Shown piece by piece: positions 1-5,535 of a stretch of 6,200 nucleotides of DNA (positions within the stretch are counted from its first letter, which is position 1; each line of letters begins with the position of its first letter). Location of the stretch: the NCBI GenBank assembly GCA_031283825.1, contig JAITAZ010000108.1, forward strand, positions 1 through 6,200. The letters are read 5' to 3'. A program made the position numbers and the translations under genes. A model generated the notes under the pieces. The model was not told the DNA's origin. It saw only the letters and a program-made list of their open reading frames with translations, and did no database searches. The DNA is from Planctomycetaceae bacterium. GTDB lineage: Bacteria > Planctomycetota > Planctomycetia > Pirellulales > Thermoguttaceae.

Positions 1-87
1 GTTTAAATTTACAAATTGCAGAAGAGGCGGGGATTGTAAGATATTTTTGTAATAAGTCAATCTCTCTGACTTTGTATTTGCGTTTTT

Positions 88-101
88 GTAACCGTTCACG
101 G
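88..101 (+). repeat. Gene-border box, copy 1 (GTAACCGTTCACGG)
   Basis: Exact 14-bp copy of the box repeated through this window. It reads AACCG-TTCA-CGGTT, a potential 5-bp stem with a 4-base loop, followed by a run of T, so it looks like a miniature terminator for something transcribed from the left. The GTAAC end faces left, towards whatever gene lies beyond the window. Confidence 0.75.
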
Positions 102-104
102 TTT

Positions 105-277
105 TTTAAACACGGATAACAGGGGAATTTTAAACACGGATTTTCACGGATTAGACAGATTATCACGGATACCAATGACGCTTTGCGAACGTTACCAATA
201 ATTAAAACAACTAAGAAATTAAATAATTGTGTTCGTTGTAAATTTCCTTTTATTTTATCCGTGTATATCTGTGTTTA
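105..277. repeat. CACGGAT repeats forming a large imperfect inverted repeat
   Basis: CACGGAT occurs at 111-117, 135-141, 145-151 and 164-170. The 13-mer TTTAAACACGGAT is repeated exactly at 105-117 and 129-141, 24 bp apart. The reverse complement, ATCCGTG, occurs at 257-263 and is followed by a GTTTAAA at 271-277. The stretch around 154-171 can pair with about 256-273 with few mismatches, leaving a loop of some 84 bases. From memory, similar CACGGAT-rich noncoding repeats are scattered in several bacterial phyla. Function unknown. Confidence 0.6.
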
Positions 278-302
278 AAAAATAATTCCGAATTTAAAAA
301 CA

Positions 303-315
303 CGTGAACGGTTAC
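303..315 (-). repeat. Gene-border box, copy 2 (CGTGAACGGTTAC)
   Basis: Thirteen-base copy of the box, seven bases beyond the stop codon of the minus-strand DUF721 gene. It is preceded on the plus strand by ATTCCGAATTTAAAAA (285-300), an AT-rich flank shared with copies at 2183, 5422 and 6002. Read on the minus strand, a T-run follows the box directly, so it could act as a weak terminator for the xseB-DUF721 transcript. Confidence 0.75.
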
Positions 316-322
316 GTTGATT

Positions 323-658
323 TTATGTTTCTGTTTTTACGATCCATTTTATTTTTTTGATTTTTTCATCTGTTATATTTGTTTGCAAAGATTTTAATAA
401 TTCGTCTTGTCTGAAAGATAATTCTTGAACGAAAGCGTTGTGTTTTACGGCGATAGTCAGAGTTCCGCGTTTTAATTCAACGACAGACGTAAGCGAATCA
501 AAAGGTTCTCCGACCGCTGAATTCCACGCGCGAATAATATGCTCGAAATTCCGACGTTTCTGGATACCGAATCTTGAGATCAATTGCGGAATCATGTCGG
601 CGATATGGACGACTCCCGTTCTAGGCGGCATTTCCGGCGACGTAAATTTACGTTTCAT
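323..658 (-). CDS. DUF721 domain protein (DciA-like)
   Basis: A 111-residue protein of the DUF721 family. The best known member, DciA, helps load the replicative helicase DnaB. The family pattern is visible: a tryptophan in a helix (FEHIIRAWNSAVG, about 38-50), then the strand pattern VVELKRGTLTIAVKHNAFVQEL (about 59-80, given here as two adjoining strands), then a C-terminal segment ending in KIKWIV. The protein is just the domain, with no extra arm. I chose the ATG at 656-658. An in-frame TTG at 680-682 would add eight residues and start six bases after the xseB stop, but neither start has a good Shine-Dalgarno. It lies 30 bp downstream of xseB on the same strand and is probably cotranscribed. 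A role in replication is inferred from the family, not shown here. Confidence 0.82.
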   Translation of the reverse strand: MKRKFTSPEMPPRTGVVHIADMIPQLISRFGIQKRRNFEHIIRAWNSAVGEPFDSLTSVVELKRGTLTIAVKHNAFVQELSFRQDELLKSLQTNITDEKIKKIKWIVKTET

Positions 659-688
659 CTTTAGATTAAATTCCAAATTCAATTACAA

Positions 689-937
689 TTATTTTTCTTT
701 TAGCGGATCGCTTTTGTATTCGTTTTCGTTTACGGTTTCTATTTCGTTTTTACCGTCTTTTTTTCGTAGAATTTCGATTTTACGTTCAGCTGTTGACAGC
801 ATGTTGTAGCAACGTTTTAAAATTTTTACGGCTTCTTCATAACTTGTCAACGCTTCGTCTAAACCTGTATTGTCGTTGTCAAGTTTTTTAATAATCGTTT
901 CAAGATGATTCAACGATTCTTCAAATGTTGGTTCCAT
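689..937 (-). CDS. xseB: Exodeoxyribonuclease VII small subunit
   Basis: An 82-residue XseB, a usual length for the family. Exonuclease VII degrades single-stranded DNA from both ends. XseA carries the active site and several XseB chains bind to it as helical hairpins. The XseB domain occupies residues 3-58: the family start TFEESLNHLETIIKKLD, then a second helix LDEALTSYEEAVKILKRCYN and the closing LSTAERKIEIL. The last 24 residues are a charged, low-complexity tail. The start is the ATG at 935-937. Upstream is A-rich with no Shine-Dalgarno. The large subunit xseA is not in this window, so the subunits are not adjacent here, or xseA is absent from the immediate surroundings. The DUF721 gene follows after 30 bp. 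Confidence 0.93.
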   Translation of the reverse strand: MEPTFEESLNHLETIIKKLDNDNTGLDEALTSYEEAVKILKRCYNMLSTAERKIEILRKKDGKNEIETVNENEYKSDPLKEK

Positions 938-1385
938 AAATTTTTTGATTTTTTTTAACGGTTATAGTTCATATTTTGTCCTATCCGGCTGCGATATTGA
1001 AAAGCGATTTGTGAATAATACCAATTTTTTTTGACTTTGTCCAACCCAATTTTTCGGCGTTGTTTTTGTGAAAATTAGTAATTATTCATAGCACGAGTTA
1101 CGTAAACTTTCCGCGATATTATAAGCAGATTTATACTGCGTCGTCGAATGCCGTTGACCAATTGAAAAAAAAGGTCATAATATTGTTTCAGATTCTGACG
1201 GAACAAAAACACGAATATTCGACAGACGCACGCGGATTGTTGTCTGCCGAATTTGTTAATTGTACGAATTATGCAAAAATAAAAACTATCATGATAACAA
1301 CTCGACATATCTAACTTGACGCGAAAATTATTTTTGGCAAGTTTCTAAAGATTAAAATGTTAAAAGATTAAAAGGAGATTATAAA
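938..1385. other. Gene-free region between divergent xseB and cheX
   Basis: This spacer separates two divergently transcribed genes, so promoters for both should lie in it, but I could not find a convincing sigma-70 pair. A TTGACG at 1316-1321 has no good -10 at normal distance. Bases 957-964 (AACGGTTA) match eight bases of the gene-border box and may be a decayed copy. Both strands are open for about 80 codons across roughly 1072-1314, without a good start, Shine-Dalgarno or recognisable motif. This could be a gene remnant or chance. Confidence 0.5.
1372..1377 (+). promoter_or_regulatory. Strong ribosome binding site of cheX
   Basis: AAGGAG eight bases before the ATG at 1386 is the only strong Shine-Dalgarno in the window and fixes the start of the CheX-like gene. 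The other complete genes have weak or no such site. Confidence 0.8.
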
Positions 1386-1865
1386 ATGACTATAGATATC
1401 GACTATATTAACCCCGTAATCGCAGGACTCGAAGAAGCGTTTACAACTCAATTAGGTTGCCGAATTGAACGACTCGGACTCGGACTAATGGAAAACAATC
1501 AGGCATTGCATCCAGTTAGCGGTATTATTGGAATCAGCGGAAAAGGCGTTGGAACGATTGTTCTTTCGATGTCTGTAAGCGTAGCCGTAAAAGCGGCATC
1601 AACTATGCTGATGGACCCAGACTTAAACGACGTCAACGACGACGTCATGGACGCCGTAGGTGAAATAACAAATATAGTATGCGGCGGCGCAAAAGCTAAA
1701 TTAGCTCAATATTCGCTTAACATTACGCTGCCTAACGTACTCTACGGCGAAAATTGCAGATTACACTTTCCTCAAAACTCACACCCAATTATGATCCCTT
1801 TCAAATGCGAATGGGGACAATTAGCACTACAAATCGGTTTCACCTTCCCAGGCGTAAATAGATAA
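1386..1865 (+). CDS. cheX: CheX-type chemotaxis phosphatase
   Basis: A 159-residue protein of the CheC/CheX/FliY phosphatase class, which removes phosphate from CheY-P and so resets the flagellar motor signal in the cytoplasm. The diagnostic motif is at 89-101, DAVGEITNIVCGG: the Glu93-x-x-Asn96 pair matches the catalytic E-x-x-N of the family. There is a single such motif, as in CheX, whereas CheC carries two. It is preceded by the usual SMSVSVAVKAASTMLM helix (61-76) after a beta hairpin (VSGIIGISGKGVGTIVLSMS), and length fits CheX. The gene stands alone; its only chemotaxis-related neighbour in view is the flagellin end at the right edge. Some planctomycete and deltaproteobacterial CheX-like proteins have unknown targets, so CheY dephosphorylation is inference. 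Confidence 0.87.
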   Translation: MTIDIDYINPVIAGLEEAFTTQLGCRIERLGLGLMENNQALHPVSGIIGISGKGVGTIVLSMSVSVAVKAASTMLMDPDLNDVNDDVMDAVGEITNIVCGGAKAKLAQYSLNITLPNVLYGENCRLHFPQNSHPIMIPFKCEWGQLALQIGFTFPGVNR

Positions 1866-1904
1866 AAAATAAATAACCGTTCACGGAATTTTTTATTTTT
1901 TATC
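1861..1904 (+). terminator. Possible AT-rich terminator after cheX
   Basis: GATAAAAAAT (1861-1870) overlaps the cheX stop and can pair with ATTTTTTATC (1895-1904). The gene-border box lies in the middle with its own small CCG-TTCA-CGG stem, and two T-runs follow that stem. The stems are short or AT-only, so termination is plausible but weakly supported. Confidence 0.35.
1874..1886 (+). repeat. Gene-border box, copy 3 (TAACCGTTCACGG)
   Basis: Thirteen-base copy starting eight bases after the cheX stop, with the TAAC end facing cheX. It is followed by AATTTTTTATTTTTT, giving a terminator-like look. Confidence 0.72.
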
Positions 1905-1916
1905 GCAAAATTAAAA

Positions 1917-1929
1917 CGTGAATAGTTAC
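1917..1929 (-). repeat. Decayed gene-border box (CGTGAATAGTTAC)
   Basis: Matches CGTGAACGGTTAC at 11 of 13 positions and lies inverted to copy 3, 30 bp away. It may be the original partner of copy 3, later changed, with the repeat block inserted beyond it. Confidence 0.45.
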
Positions 1930-1946
1930 AAATTACAAATTAACAA

Positions 1947-2077
1947 ATGTAGAGACGCAATGCTTTGCGTCTCATTGTTCGATCAAAAGATCACCGATGT
2001 AGAGACGCAATGCTTTGCGTCTCATTGTTCGATCAAAAGATCCCGATGTAGAGACGCAATGCCTTGCGTCTCTACAT
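1947..2077 (+). repeat. Three tandem hairpin repeats, 49-50 bp period
   Basis: Units start at 1947, 1997 and 2046. Units 1 and 2 are identical over 46 bases and consist of a hairpin GAGACGCAA-TGCT-TTGCGTCTC, then a linker ending in a second small palindrome GATC-AAAA-GATC. Unit 3 is cut short but carries a longer perfect hairpin, ATGTAGAGACGCAA-TGCC-TTGCGTCTCTACAT, with 14 paired bases. From memory, GTAGAGACG palindromes of this kind are common intergenic repeats in cyanobacteria and some other phyla. There are no variable spacers, so this is not a CRISPR array. Confidence 0.85.
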
Positions 2078-2182
2078 TGGGTTTAGAAATTTAAAAACGC
2101 TAAAAGTCCCTAATAAATTGTTACAACGCAAAATCCAAAATAAATTTTCCGAATAATATTATATAATTCAGAATTTAAAAAT

Positions 2183-2196
2183 CCGTGAACGGTTAC
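2183..2196 (-). repeat. Gene-border box, copy 4 (CCGTGAACGGTTAC)
   Basis: Exact copy inverted relative to copy 3, with the GTTAC end facing pyrB 107 bp away. It is preceded by ATTCAGAATTTAAAAA (2166-2181), the AT-rich flank also seen beside copies 2, 7 and 8. Confidence 0.75.
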
Positions 2197-2238
2197 AGAT
2201 TTTAAGTCCTATTGGGGTATTGAGTAGGCAATTTTTTG

Positions 2239-2266
2239 TTGAAAGGTTGTTTACTGGAAGTAATCT
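2239..2266 (+). promoter_or_regulatory. Possible pyrB promoter
   Basis: TTGAAA (2239-2244) and TAATCT (2261-2266) are 16 bp apart, and would put the RNA start about 30 bases before the pyrB ATG. The -10 match is poor, so this is only a candidate. No leader peptide, attenuator or PyrR-type element is evident between 2197 and 2302. Confidence 0.25.
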
Positions 2267-2302
2267 AAAAAAATAATTCCGATTTCAAAAGGCGAGTGAA
2301 AA

Positions 2303-3289
2303 ATGAGCGTAAGCGTAGAATTGGGAGATTGGGGCGAAATTCCGTCTGGCTGGAATCGTCGTCATTTGCTTGGGATTGAGGGCTTGAGCGCTGACGAGAT
2401 TACGTTGGTTTTGGATCAAGCGGAACGTTTTAAGTCTGTGTTGATGCGTAGCGATGGTTATGAGAATCGGAATCGTAAGGTATCTCTTCTTGCCGGCAAG
2501 ATGTGCGTGAATCTTTTTTTTGAAAATTCGACGCGGACGAAAACGAGTTTTTCTCTTGCTGCGCGTCGATTAGGGATGGACGTTATAGATTTTTCTGCAT
2601 CGACGAGTAGTTTATCCAAAGGCGAAACGTTTATAGACACGGTGAAAAACTTGGAAGCGATGCAAGTAGATACGATAGTGGTGAGACATTCTTGTCCGGG
2701 TACGGCGATGTTATTATCGGAGAATATTTGCGGGCATGTTCTTAATGCGGGCGATGGCGCGCATGAGCATCCGACGCAAGCGTTACTTGACATTCTTACG
2801 ATACGTCAGCGTTTTGGTCGAGTATCTGGTTTAACGGTTGCGTTGGTTGGGGACATCGCGCATAGTCGCACGGCTCGCTCGAATATTTGGGGTTTGCTCA
2901 CGCTTGGCGCGAAAGTAATTTTATGCGGACCTTCAACGTTAGTTTCTAGGCAGTGGGAATCTCTTGGCGTAATGGTTTCGTATTCGTTGGATGAGATTCT
3001 TGATAGAGTTGACGTATTTAATTTATTGAGAATACAATTTGAGCGTCAAGTAATAAGACCATTTCCATCGACGCGGGAGTATTCTCATTTATACGGAATG
3101 GATTCAGGCAGATTATCTCGAACTAAAAAAGACGTCTTAATAATTGCGCCAGGACCAATAAATCGCGGACTTGAAGTAACTCCCGACGTAGCCGACGGAC
3201 AACATTCAGCAATCCTAGACCAAGTAACAAACGGCGTAGCCATAAGAATGGCGTCGCTCTGGATGTGTATGAGCGTAAAAAAACAATAA
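2303..3289 (+). CDS. pyrB: Aspartate carbamoyltransferase catalytic subunit
   Basis: A 328-residue PyrB, which joins carbamoyl phosphate to aspartate in the first committed step of pyrimidine synthesis. All main motifs are present in order: carbamoyl-phosphate loop FFENSTRTKTSF (72-83, S76-T77-R78-T79), SLSKGET (103-109, K106 reaching into the neighbouring active site of the trimer), VVRH (126-129, R128), GDGAHEHPTQALLD (150-163, H156 and Q159), VGDIAHSRTARSN (182-194), LLRIQFER (241-248, R243 and Q245), and APGPINRGLE (282-291). Many relatives have His-Pro-Gly-Pro at the last site, here Ala282. An N-terminal extension of about 20 residues precedes the domain, and the length suits the unfused class. 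Upstream of ATG 2303 is AAGGCGAG, a weak Shine-Dalgarno. No pyrC, pyrI or carA lies beside it. The TAA stop is the first triplet of a gene-border box. Coding composition shifts from G/T-rich to A/C-rich along the gene. Confidence 0.97.
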   Translation: MSVSVELGDWGEIPSGWNRRHLLGIEGLSADEITLVLDQAERFKSVLMRSDGYENRNRKVSLLAGKMCVNLFFENSTRTKTSFSLAARRLGMDVIDFSASTSSLSKGETFIDTVKNLEAMQVDTIVVRHSCPGTAMLLSENICGHVLNAGDGAHEHPTQALLDILTIRQRFGRVSGLTVALVGDIAHSRTARSNIWGLLTLGAKVILCGPSTLVSRQWESLGVMVSYSLDEILDRVDVFNLLRIQFERQVIRPFPSTREYSHLYGMDSGRLSRTKKDVLIIAPGPINRGLEVTPDVADGQHSAILDQVTNGVAIRMASLWMCMSVKKQ

Positions 3290-3298
3290 CCGTTCACG
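3287..3298 (+). repeat. Gene-border box, copy 5, containing the pyrB stop
   Basis: TAACCGTTCACG, 12 of the usual bases. Its first three bases are the pyrB TAA stop codon, so the box begins inside the coding sequence. It pairs perfectly with copy 6 at 3354-3365. Confidence 0.75.
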
Positions 3299-3352
3299 CA
3301 CAAGAGAAAAATTTACTAAGCCCTTTCAGGGCGTAGGATTTTTTCTTGTAAA

Positions 3353-3365
3353 CGTGAACGGTTAC
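3353..3365 (-). repeat. Gene-border box, copy 6 (CGTGAACGGTTAC)
   Basis: Exact 13-base copy, inverted to copy 5, with the GTTAC end facing lnt. Unlike most other copies, it lies about 300 bp from that gene, with the structured element at 3401-3617 in between. Confidence 0.75.
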
Positions 3366-3400
3366 AAATTTTTTATCAAGCAGAATATCGCAGAAATAAG

Positions 3401-3617
3401 TCGTTATAAATATTCCTAACTCATGTTACGAAGTAGTTGTCCGTCAGTAGGCGGTAATTGATCTGGTAGGCGACCGTAGGTTCGCAACCTTTCGCCGAAA
3501 GGTCGCGTTGCCGAAGGCAACGATAAAATGGATTCGACAATAATAAAATCAATCAATTCAGATTTACCGTCGGCTAATGCCGACGCGACCTTTCGGCGAA
3601 AGGTCGCCTACCAGATC
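3401..3617. repeat. Structured repeat element A, copy 1 (uninterrupted)
   Basis: Closely resembles 5536-5888. The core is bounded by perfect 16-bp inverted ends, GATCTGGTAGGCGACC (3460-3475) and GGTCGCCTACCAGATC (3602-3617). Inside are four hairpins: ACCTTTC-GCC-GAAAGGT (3487-3503), CGTTGCC-GAA-GGCAACG (3506-3522), CGTCGGC-TAAT-GCCGACG (3568-3585), and CGACCTTTC-GGC-GAAAGGTCG in two arms (3586-3606). A conserved left arm (3421-3459, beginning TCATGTTACG) lies outside the inverted ends in both copies. No open reading frame fits inside. It could be a MITE/REP-like element or a structured RNA. Confidence 0.8.
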
Positions 3618-3618
3618 G

Positions 3619-3662
3619 ATAATCGTCTATCACTGAATCTATAATCGTCTATCCCTGAATCA
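3619..3662. repeat. 22-bp tandem pair next to lnt stop
   Basis: ATAATCGTCTATCACTGAAT (3619-3638) plus two bases is followed by a second unit at 3641-3662 with one difference inside that core (A to C). The pair ends ten bases before the lnt stop codon. The first unit abuts the right end of element A. Confidence 0.75.
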
Positions 3663-3672
3663 ATACATGTTT

Positions 3673-5418
3673 TTACCTAAATCTTTTGCGTAAATGATTT
3701 GCATAAGCGTAAAGCGTTAAAAATATTGTAATAATTGTGCAAAAGATCGCTGGTATGTCGCCGATGTAATGATAGAGCGGAGTCCAATATTGGATTTTTA
3801 ATCGATCAATAACAGGTTCAGACGATTTGCGTTTTCCGATTTTTGAAATTTTTCCAAAACAATTTATCGTTACAGAAAATCCTCCGTTTGTTGCCGCAAT
3901 ATACGGTCGTCGATTTTCTATCGCTCGAAAAATATGAGTCGCTAAATGTTGATCAATCTGCTTGGCAAATTTGAACCATCCGCTGTTTGAAATATTTATC
4001 AACAAAACCGGCTCTTGACCTGATCGTTTCAAAGATAAAATTTGACCTCTAACATGATGCGGCACCGAACTCTCAAAACAAATATTAACCGACGCAATAA
4101 CTCCATCTTTAACCGGAATCGCAACCGGCATCTTGCCCCGTCCCGCCTCCTGACAAATCGAACGCAACGGGAAATTCGACGGCAAATAATCGGCAAACGG
4201 AACGTATTCGCCAAACATCACCAACTGGATTTTGTCATAACGCGCCTTAAATTCTCCCGCCGGAAACGGCAAAACAAGAAGCGCAGAATTAAGACGCAAC
4301 GGCTCAACGCCAGTTTTTTTGTTACGAATATTATCGACAACTATCGTCGAAATTCCATACAAAATCGGCGATCTTGTTTCTGTCGATAGTTGCAACAACA
4401 TATTACGTTCTCGCTCTAAACTAATTCGATTCCAATTCTGACTCTCAAACGACGTCCCGTCTTGAAAAATAATATACGGAATCGGACAAACCGTTTCTGG
4501 CCATATTATCAAATCTAAATTGCCGCCGTTTTCACGCACTGCTTTAAGCGTTAAATCGATGTACTGCTCTAAACAATCTTGAAGCTGCCGCATCGTCATC
4601 GATATCGACACCGGAGAATTACCTTGCAAAGACGCAACATTAAGTTCCAATCCGCCGACAGAATTAGTCAAACCGCCGTCAAACGGATTACGCTTTACAA
4701 TGATTGTTAAATAACCATAAAAAATTGTAAACGCCAATATTAAAAACGTAAGAATTATTGTAACAAAAATTCCATTGCGGTTTTTCAAATTCAAATCGCA
4801 AATATCAGACGCTTCTCGATTGACTCTATCAGACGTATTTTTTACAACAATATCAGCCGCGTTATTCACTCGACTTGAGCGATGAATCTCAACGTTAAAA
4901 AAAGTCGTAAAAAGAATCGTCCCAACGCCGACCCCGACAGACATTATCATTCCGCCGACAAAATAACCGCCCCCAAGATCGGCAATTTGAATTAAAATCG
5001 GAAAATTATAGAGCAAATGCTCAATCGAACAAAACGAAAAACCGCCAAGTAAATTATTACGTAAAAATTCACAACCAATCCAACAAAGCGGCACTGCAAG
5101 AATTATCGGCACTCGCAACAAATGTATCGCCGCACGAGCAGAAATAAAAAAAAGTAACCAATAAAATGATAAAAAAAACGAAAGAACAACAAGACCCAAA
5201 ATCGCAACAGGATGAGGAGATGAAATCCACCATACAGAAATTAACCAAAAAATAAAAAACGCAAAATAAACATAACGGTATTTAATCAAAGACTTCTCCA
5301 ACAATAAAGGAGTCCAAAATACAGGTATCAAAAATACCGCCAAACAAATCAAATTGCCATAAACAAATTGCAAAACACAAAATAAAATAACGCCAAGAAA
5401 AAATAAATATAAACTCAT
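3673..5418 (-). CDS. lnt: Apolipoprotein N-acyltransferase
   Basis: A 581-residue Lnt, which adds the third acyl chain to the N-terminal cysteine of lipoproteins in the inner membrane. Hydrophobic helices fill residues 1-175 and about 217-241; a nitrilase-type domain follows (about 258-520), then one last helix (552-571). The catalytic triad is Glu308 (IIWPETV), Lys396 (RYDKIQLVMFGEYVPF) and Cys447 (NICFES), with Glu404 in FGEY. The family segments NISNSGWF (475-482) and FRAIENRRPYIAATNGG (497-513) follow; many relatives have Asp where Ser479 stands. Length exceeds the roughly 510 of E. coli Lnt, partly because of a charged stretch at 176-215. I chose ATG 5416-5418. A GTG at 5431-5433 would add five residues, but it lies inside a gene-border box. 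No Shine-Dalgarno is seen for either. The gene stands alone, converging with pyrB. Confidence 0.95.
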   Translation of the reverse strand: MSLYLFFLGVILFCVLQFVYGNLICLAVFLIPVFWTPLLLEKSLIKYRYVYFAFFIFWLISVWWISSPHPVAILGLVVLSFFLSFYWLLFFISARAAIHLLRVPIILAVPLCWIGCEFLRNNLLGGFSFCSIEHLLYNFPILIQIADLGGGYFVGGMIMSVGVGVGTILFTTFFNVEIHRSSRVNNAADIVVKNTSDRVNREASDICDLNLKNRNGIFVTIILTFLILAFTIFYGYLTIIVKRNPFDGGLTNSVGGLELNVASLQGNSPVSISMTMRQLQDCLEQYIDLTLKAVRENGGNLDLIIWPETVCPIPYIIFQDGTSFESQNWNRISLERERNMLLQLSTETRSPILYGISTIVVDNIRNKKTGVEPLRLNSALLVLPFPAGEFKARYDKIQLVMFGEYVPFADYLPSNFPLRSICQEAGRGKMPVAIPVKDGVIASVNICFESSVPHHVRGQILSLKRSGQEPVLLINISNSGWFKFAKQIDQHLATHIFRAIENRRPYIAATNGGFSVTINCFGKISKIGKRKSSEPVIDRLKIQYWTPLYHYIGDIPAIFCTIITIFLTLYAYANHLRKRFR

Positions 5419-5421
5419 AAT

Positions 5422-5435
5422 GTAACCGTTCACGG
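5422..5435 (+). repeat. Gene-border box, copy 7, abutting lnt start
   Basis: Exact 14-base copy (GTAACCGTTCACGG). Read on the lnt strand it ends three bases before the chosen ATG and contains an in-frame GTG. It is followed on the plus strand by TTAAAAATTCGGAAT (5437-5451), the reverse complement of the flank beside copies 2, 4 and 8. Confidence 0.78.
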
Positions 5436-5535
5436 ATTAAAAATTCGGAATTAAAGTATTTTTGTAATTGTTTACGAGAAAAAAAATATCTTCCTTCGCC
5501 CTGAAATGGCAACGGAAAAAAATTATCACGAATAT

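Larger units (their letters stand above)
1..322. other. Repeat-bearing spacer; left edge unresolved
   Basis: No gene can be supported here. The first 87 bases are open in two plus-strand frames, one closing at a TAA TAA pair at 50-55 and the other at a TAA at 117-119. A minus-strand frame is also open from a GTG inside the box at 88-101 to the window edge. None has a recognisable motif, so the nature of the left neighbour is unknown. From 88 to 315 the spacer is bounded by two inverted copies of the GTAACCGTTCACGG box and contains the CACGGAT repeats described separately. Bases 172-255 are AT-rich with nothing recognisable. Confidence 0.6.
1866..2302. other. Spacer between cheX and pyrB
   Basis: No gene is supported in this 437 bp spacer. 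It holds two good and one decayed gene-border boxes, a three-unit tandem hairpin repeat at 1947-2077, and the presumed pyrB promoter region after 2196. Bases 2081-2165 are AT-rich with nothing recognisable. Confidence 0.7.
3287..3365. repeat. Nested inverted repeat after pyrB
   Basis: Three layers of symmetry share one centre. Outermost are boxes TAACCGTTCACG (3287-3298) and CGTGAACGGTTA (3353-3364). Inside are ACAAGAGAAAAAT (3300-3312) and ATTTTTTCTTGT (3338-3349), complementary but for one extra G. At the centre is GCCCT-TTC-AGGGC (3320-3332). The transcript could fold into one long hairpin and serve as the pyrB terminator, though no T-run follows it directly. The alternative is a small palindromic mobile element. 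Confidence 0.7.
3290..3672. other. Spacer between convergent pyrB and lnt
   Basis: pyrB and lnt converge here. The spacer contains the nested inverted repeat, copy 1 of a structured element, and a 22-bp tandem pair. No gene is supported. The many hairpins could end transcription from both sides. Confidence 0.7.

Noticed and set aside
1..119. C-terminal end of a plus-strand gene or N-terminal start of a minus-strand gene at the left edge
   Set aside because: Three competing short frames and no recognisable motif, so none could be chosen.
438..809. Plus-strand open frame of 123 codons
   Set aside because: It lies opposite the DUF721 gene and xseB, both of which have clear family motifs.
1075..1308. 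Minus-strand open frame of 77 codons
   Set aside because: Cysteine- and tyrosine-rich, low-plausibility protein with no motif and no good Shine-Dalgarno; the opposite strand is equally open.
1316..1345. Sigma-70 or sigma-54 promoter for cheX
   Set aside because: TTGACG at 1316 has no -10 at 16-18 bp, and TTGGCA at 1334 lacks a proper partner for either sigma type.
1947..2077. Possible small CRISPR array with regular 49-50 bp spacing
   Set aside because: The whole period is repeated, with no unique spacers, each unit is itself a palindrome, and no cas gene is nearby.
2458..2793. Minus-strand open frame inside pyrB
   Set aside because: Antisense shadow of a complete, motif-rich pyrB.
3085..3303. 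Minus-strand open frame over the pyrB end
   Set aside because: Antisense shadow, starting in the box region after pyrB.
3460..3617. tRNA or known riboswitch in element A
   Set aside because: The hairpins do not form a cloverleaf, and no known riboswitch core was recognised; its duplication and nested insertion fit a repeat better.
4029..4389. Two open frames, one on each strand, inside lnt
   Set aside because: Arginine-rich shadow frames within the catalytic domain of lnt.
5282..5512. Minus-strand open frame overlapping the lnt start
   Set aside because: Out-of-frame shadow of the lnt N-terminal membrane region; no motif.
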